Shown: positions 61,871 through 64,000 of the stretch, one piece after another
Numbering within the stretch: the first letter of the stretch is position 1
Layout: the number at the start of each line of letters is the position of its first letter
Assembly (NCBI RefSeq): GCF_002213425.1
Contig: NZ_NJGV01000010.1
Coordinates: 124,001 to 188,000, forward strand
From: Herbaspirillum aquaticum
GTDB taxonomy: Bacteria > Pseudomonadota > Gammaproteobacteria > Burkholderiales > Burkholderiaceae_D
DNA: 64,000 nt
Direction of reading: 5' to 3'
Position numbers and translations under genes: made by a program
The notes under the pieces: model-generated
Databases searched by the model: none
Told to the model about the DNA's origin: nothing
What the model saw: the letters and a program-made list of their open reading frames with translations, nothing else

Positions 61871-63070
61871 TTAAACCTCCGCATTGAGCCAGTCGCGGCC
61901 CGGCATGATTCGCTTCATGAAGTCATCAAACAAGGGAACGGTGAAGGCGGTGTCCCCATGTGTCGGACTCCAGATCATGCCTTTGGCAATCAGGCTGCTT
62001 CGTACCGGTCCCAGGGATGAGCTCTCTCGTCCCAATTCGGAAGCAATGTCTCCGGAGCGGTGAGGCCCCTGACCCAGCTCCGCCATCGCACGCAGGTATC
62101 TTTTTTCGGTGGGAGTGAGTCGGTCAAAACGTACGCGGAAGAAGCTTTCATCCAAAGCCGCGATAGCTTCGGTGGACGCTTTCTCGACATCTGCTTTGGT
62201 GATCGGACTTTTTTCGGCGACATCCCAAGCGTGTTTGCCCCATTCCTGCAGGAAGTAGGGATAGCCTTGGGTGTATTGAACGATCAGCTTGACTGCATCC
62301 TCGTCAACCGCGACGTTTTCGCTTGCAGCGGGTTTGACGATCGCATCAGTCGCATCCTCCTCTCCCAGAGGACCGATGGGAGGGAAAGCGAACAGTCGCT
62401 CTGCGTACGACTTCGCTTCACCCATGCGCCCCCTGAGCTGGGGCAAGCCGGCTCCAGCGACGATCAATGGCAATTTCTGCTGAGCACAACGGTGCAGCGC
62501 GGAGATAAGCGCTGCCATCTGAGGTTCGGGAACGTACTGCAGTTCGTCGATGTAGATGACCACTACGGTTTCTGCTGATTGAGCGGCTTTTCCAACTTGT
62601 TCGAGCAGCGCTGTCAGGTCGCCTTCCAGATCGCCGTTGTCGGCCAGACCGGGTTCAGCTTCGTAATCAAGACCGACTTCGATGTCGTTGAAGGTGACTT
62701 TCAGTTTCCCCACAAAGCCGGCCAATGCGCGCAAACCGCGCACCGCATAATCTTTCGACTTCTCCAGTCTGCTCAGGCGAAGCAAGCCCAGTCGCAACTG
62801 CGGCAAGAGCGCTGCGGGAAGGGATCTGCCTTCCGGTGCCTCGATGCGGATGGCCACAACGCCTTGTGCCTCTGCATCACGCATCATCTGGTCAAGCAGG
62901 ACCGTCTTGCCTACCCCCCTCAGCCCGACCAGCATGATGCTCTTGTCGGCCTTGCCCAGACGCACACGCTGGATGCAGATGCTCATCTTTTCGCGAACCG
63001 CATCGCGGCCTGCCAATTCAGGTGGTGGACTGCCCGCGCCGGGAGCGTAGGGGTTCGTGACCGGGTTCAT
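61871..63070 (-). CDS. Orphan AAA ATPase with C-terminal winged helix
   Basis: 399 residues. The ATPase core is clear: GRDAVREKMSICIQ, Walker A MLVGLRGVGKTVLL and Walker B VVVIYIDELQYVPE, with an arginine-rich segment after LPLIVAGAGLP and ERLFAFPPIGPL. The C-terminal third (SGDIASELGRESSSLGPV) looks like a winged helix. The order resembles archaeal-ORC/Cdc6-like and STAND-type ATPases used in signalling. It has no functional neighbour. Base composition is below that of flanking genes, and the upstream DNA is unusually AT-rich, suggesting transfer. Confidence 0.8.
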   Translation of the reverse strand: MNPVTNPYAPGAGSPPPELAGRDAVREKMSICIQRVRLGKADKSIMLVGLRGVGKTVLLDQMMRDAEAQGVVAIRIEAPEGRSLPAALLPQLRLGLLRLSRLEKSKDYAVRGLRALAGFVGKLKVTFNDIEVGLDYEAEPGLADNGDLEGDLTALLEQVGKAAQSAETVVVIYIDELQYVPEPQMAALISALHRCAQQKLPLIVAGAGLPQLRGRMGEAKSYAERLFAFPPIGPLGEEDATDAIVKPAASENVAVDEDAVKLIVQYTQGYPYFLQEWGKHAWDVAEKSPITKADVEKASTEAIAALDESFFRVRFDRLTPTEKRYLRAMAELGQGPHRSGDIASELGRESSSLGPVRSSLIAKGMIWSPTHGDTAFTVPLFDDFMKRIMPGRDWLNAEV

Positions 63071-63240
63071 ATCTATCCTTTTTATGCATTTTATGTTGTA
63101 AGGATAAATTAGCTAAAGTCAGTAGACTCGTCAACCCGGCCCCCCGAAGCCTTGCCAAATACATTTGCATTCTAGAAAAATTTTGGCTTGTATCTCTGTG
63201 TGCAAATTGATGAAAGGTCTGCAAATCCGCTGCATGTCAT
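63071..63240. promoter_or_regulatory. AT-rich promoter/operator region of the AAA ATPase gene
   Basis: TATCCTT (63074-63080) and AAGGATA (63100-63106) form an inverted repeat with a 19-base AT-rich spacer beside the start codon. This could be an autoregulatory site. The remaining stretch up to 63240 holds no supported gene. Confidence 0.5.
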
Positions 63241-63344
63241 GCCAGTTCTACGCTGCATTTGCCTCAGTCATTTCCTGATGGGCGCTGGCAGGGCCCCACG
63301 CTACCATCGCCGTATTGCCACCAACCAACCAGAACGGGGAGGAC

Positions 63345-63626
63345 ATGGGCTGGTTCGATACCATCATGCAGTACGTCATCTATGCCGCCCTGGCAGTGTG
63401 TTCGCTCGGGCTGGTGGCCTCCATTGCGCTGTTCATCGCGCTGGAACACCGCTGGCAGGACCGCGTGAGCCAGGACGTGGAGGAACTCGCGCAGCATCTG
63501 CGACAGGAGCATCACGAGGCCGATCTGCCCCCGCATCCCTGGGAAGAACTGCGCAATCGCATCGGCGAGATGCAGATCGTGGCCGAGGAGAACGACCGGC
63601 CCAGCCCCTACAAGAACGTCGCCTGA
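63345..63626 (+). CDS. Small membrane protein of unknown function
   Basis: 93 residues with one N-terminal helix (YVIYAALAVCSLGLVASIALFIAL cut to about residues 10-33) and a charged cytoplasmic tail. GGGGAGG lies three to four bases before the ATG at 63345 and decides the start. No family recognised. The next gene is convergent. Confidence 0.65.
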   Translation: MGWFDTIMQYVIYAALAVCSLGLVASIALFIALEHRWQDRVSQDVEELAQHLRQEHHEADLPPHPWEELRNRIGEMQIVAEENDRPSPYKNVA

Positions 63627-63640
63627 CGGTCTTCGATGGA

Positions 63641-63661
63641 TCGCCTGCCCGGCAGGCGATT
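63641..63661. terminator. Perfect hairpin between convergent genes
   Basis: ATCGCCTGCC, one base, then GGCAGGCGAT: effectively an 8-bp stem with a five-base loop, placed between two stops. No T run. Confidence 0.5.
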
Positions 63662-63668
63662 CGTGCGT

Positions 63669-64000
63669 CTATCCCTGGCTTTCCTTCTTCTGCTGCCGGT
63701 ACGCCAGCTGCGCCCGCGTAATGCCCAGCAGGCGCGCCGCCGCCGACAGGTTGCCGCCGGCCCGTTCGATGGCCTCGGTGATCAGGGTCTGCTCAAGCGC
63801 TGGCAGGGAGAGCGCGGCGTCATCTTCCTGCTGGCCGCTGCGCCATTGCTGCACCGTCTCCAGCAGGCTGCCTCCCGGTCCAGGCAGCTGTGAAGCTTTC
63901 TTCCCGCGCTCCTCCTGCCGCCCTGCGAGCGTGCCAGTCTCGCCTTCCCCTTCGCCCTGCAGCGCCAGCGACAGGACCTCGTCATTGAGCGTCTCGCCGC
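63669..64000 (-). CDS. Fis-type DNA-binding regulator, C-terminal end (partial)
   Basis: The frame is open to the end of the window on the minus strand, so the N-terminal part lies outside. The visible segment has a variable Gly/Glu/Gln-rich linker and then a Fis-type helix-turn-helix (ALEQTLITEAIERAGGNLSA followed by ARLLGITRAQLAYRQQ). This is the usual tail of sigma-54-dependent activators. An AAA+ domain is expected upstream but is not seen here. Confidence 0.8.
   Translation of the reverse strand, partial: GETLNDEVLSLALQGEGEGETGTLAGRQEERGKKASQLPGPGGSLLETVQQWRSGQQEDDAALSLPALEQTLITEAIERAGGNLSAAARLLGITRAQLAYRQQKKESQG

Overview
The window is GC-rich, densely packed bacterial DNA with no rRNA, tRNA, CRISPR array, transposase or phage gene that I can see. 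Codon use, frequent ATGA overlaps, four chemoreceptors with GAEP/GGEP-type or classic HAMP regions, two RND pumps and a Udh/ExuT sugar-acid cluster suggest a plant- or soil-associated betaproteobacterium of the Burkholderiales, most like Herbaspirillum or another Oxalobacteraceae. That assignment is inference from protein style, not from a marker gene.

Layout. 1-7.1 kb: end of an NtrC-type two-component system, a GAF/degenerate-GGDEF/EAL protein overlapping a chemoreceptor, and an MFS exporter. 7.1-14.5 kb: two short-chain dehydrogenases with a divergent DJ-1/AraC regulator, an EmrE-type exporter, speG with a divergent LysR regulator, an exported protein with an internal duplication, and a DUF486-MFS pair. 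14.6-16.3 kb: a lower-GC island with an ImmA/IrrE-type metalloprotease overlapping a DUF4411 (PIN-like) gene. 16.3-19.5 kb: a cytochrome c, two hairpins, a glycosyltransferase-like gene coupled to an unrecognised coiled-coil gene, and an MpaB/DUF2236 oxygenase.

19.9-38 kb is an efflux and sensing block: an RND operon (permease-adaptor-outer membrane factor) whose permease lacks the usual Asp-Asp and Lys proton relay, a chemoreceptor, baeSR, a canonical RND operon, and another chemoreceptor. 38-45 kb is a hexuronate locus: uronate dehydrogenase, a polar-solute ABC transporter whose first permease gene is frameshifted, a FadR-type GntR repressor and an ExuT-like transporter. A perfect palindrome upstream of exuT recurs in degenerate form on the udh promoter, which suggests one regulon.

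45-64 kb: yfcF-type glutathione transferase, a DapA-family lyase, an mqsRA toxin-antitoxin pair with its own operator, a HutC-type GntR regulator divergent from an MFS/amidohydrolase operon, a fourth chemoreceptor, an exported isochorismatase-fold protein lacking the catalytic cysteine, a TTG-started phosphoethanolamine-transferase-like enzyme, a DadA-like oxidase, an SNF2 helicase, another MFS carrier, an orphan AAA ATPase with AT-rich upstream DNA, and the C-terminal end of a second Fis-type regulator running off the window.

The strongest leads beyond routine annotation are the shared udh/exuT operator, the ImmA-DUF4411 island, the altered RND relay, the cysteine-less exported hydrolase and the glycosyltransferase/coiled-coil pair. 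None was tested by database search.
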